Source of the DNA: an uncultured Microcaldota archaeon
Lineage (GTDB): Archaea > Micrarchaeota > Micrarchaeia > Anstonellales > Anstonellaceae
Assembly: GCA_903923795.1 (NCBI GenBank)
Contig: CAIXYX010000024.1
Span: 1-6,871, forward strand
Direction of reading: 5' to 3'
Length of the DNA: 6,871 nt
Part shown: positions 6,125 through 6,871 of the stretch, piece by piece
How positions within the stretch are numbered: position 1 is the stretch's first letter
How the letters are laid out: every line of letters starts with the position of its first letter
Notes under the pieces: model-generated
What the model was told of the DNA's origin: nothing
Seen by the model: the letters and a program-made list of their open reading frames with translations, nothing else
Databases searched by the model: none
Program-made: the position numbers and the translations under genes

Positions 6125-6871
6125 ATGGGCAAACTCATCCGCATATCCGGTCCGGTCGTGGAGGCAGAATCCATGGGCGGCGCAGCAATGTATGATGTCG
6201 TCAAAGTGGGCAAGGAAGGGCTCATGGGCGAGATCATCAAAATCGTCGGCGACCGTGCCATCATCCAGGTCTATGAGGACACGGCCGGTTTGCAGCCCGG
6301 CGAGCCGGTGGAAGGCACGGGCCTCCCCCTCTCCGTAGAGCTCGGCCCCGGCCTTCTCACATCAATTTACGACGGCATCCAGAGGCCTCTCGAGGCCATC
6401 GCCGAAAAAACAGGCTCCCTCTTTTTGCCAAGAGGCGTGGCAGTCCCCCCTCTCGACCGCACCAAGCGATGGGATTTCAAGGCATCAAGAAAAGGCGGCG
6501 ACAAAGTCAAGCGAGGTGACATATTGGGCACTGTGCAGGAGACCGACATCATCGTGCACAAAGTCCTCTCGCCGATAGACGGCACTCTCAAAAACGTCAA
6601 GAGCGGCAAATTCACAATCGATGAAACAATCGCCGTGGTGGAAGTGGGTGGCAAGAGCCATTCTGTCACCATGGTGGTGCGCCAGCCTGTTCGAAAAGCG
6701 CGCCAATGCGCCGAGAAGCTCGACCCCACAATTCCGCTCATCACCGGCCAGCGGGTCGTGGACATGTTTTTCCCAATAGCAAAGGGCGGCACATGCGCGA
6801 TTCCGGGCCCGTTCGGCTCTGGAAAAACAGTCACCCAGCACCAGTTCGCCAAATGGTCTGACACCCAAATC
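6125..6871 (+). CDS. atpA: A-type ATP synthase catalytic subunit A, 5' part
   Basis: Subunit A carries the catalytic nucleotide sites and alternates with B in the head hexamer. Only 249 codons are in the window and the frame is still open at the right edge; the full family length is about 580-600. The N-terminal beta-barrel begins with GKLIRISGPVV. SVELGPGLLTSIYDGIQRPL (70-89) is the highly conserved segment that follows. Residues about 110-195 are the insert (non-homologous region) that distinguishes A from B and from F-type beta. ITGQR (206-210) and the P-loop GPFGSGKT (228-235, with Lys234) show a catalytic A subunit, not B. Where relatives often have WPVR, this protein has QPVR (187-190). 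The start is fixed by GAGGTG at 6112-6117, seven bases upstream. The Walker B region and the C-terminal domain lie outside the window. Confidence 0.97.
   Translation, partial: MGKLIRISGPVVEAESMGGAAMYDVVKVGKEGLMGEIIKIVGDRAIIQVYEDTAGLQPGEPVEGTGLPLSVELGPGLLTSIYDGIQRPLEAIAEKTGSLFLPRGVAVPPLDRTKRWDFKASRKGGDKVKRGDILGTVQETDIIVHKVLSPIDGTLKNVKSGKFTIDETIAVVEVGGKSHSVTMVVRQPVRKARQCAEKLDPTIPLITGQRVVDMFFPIAKGGTCAIPGPFGSGKTVTQHQFAKWSDTQI

Noticed and set aside
6367..6864. Long minus-strand frames opposite atpA
   Set aside because: They are antisense to the conserved A-subunit sequence through the P-loop and show no family features of their own.
1..6871. CRISPR arrays, tRNA or rRNA genes, insertion sequences, defence or toxin genes
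   Set aside because: None seen on reading both strands. The repeats found are short, and the coding space is filled by housekeeping energy genes.

Overview
The window is a largely standard archaeal-type (A-type) ATP synthase operon, entered from its promoter end and cut off by the right edge. A-type rotary ATPase genes, TATA-like elements at about the archaeal distance from the genes, and GAGGTG/AGGTGA ribosome binding sites point to an archaeon with GC-rich genes and AT-rich gaps. Some bacteria carry the same kind of ATPase in a similar gene order, so the domain assignment is probable, not proven. I could not name a lineage.

Layout. Positions 1-68 hold no gene, but contain a long imperfect hairpin followed by T-tracts, which looks like the end of a plus-strand gene lying left of the window. 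Positions 69-794 (minus strand) encode a compact FAD/NAD(P)H oxidoreductase of the ferredoxin-reductase superfamily. Positions 795-1000 are a divergent promoter region with one TATA-like element for each direction and an inverted repeat at the predicted start of the ATPase transcript. From 1001 onward, all on the plus strand, come subunits H, I (a), K (c), E, C, F and A. A is truncated at 6871, just after its P-loop; B and D would be expected next.

How the genes work together. I and K form the membrane ion-conducting motor. K supplies the ring glutamate (E68) and I the half-channel arginine (R536). H and E form the peripheral stalks. C links the ring to the central shaft, F is part of that shaft, and A with the unseen B makes the ATP-handling hexamer. 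The complex couples ion flow across the membrane to ATP synthesis or hydrolysis. The oxidoreductase is transcribed divergently and any link to the ATPase is unproven.

I found no new biological system. The points most worth checking are non-coding: a hairpin in the unusually long leader before the c-ring gene, a promoter-overlapping inverted repeat, and a short tandem repeat running into the atpC start. In the proteins, the c subunit has lost most of the Na+-type ligand pattern, and subunit A has a changed residue in its usual WPVR segment.
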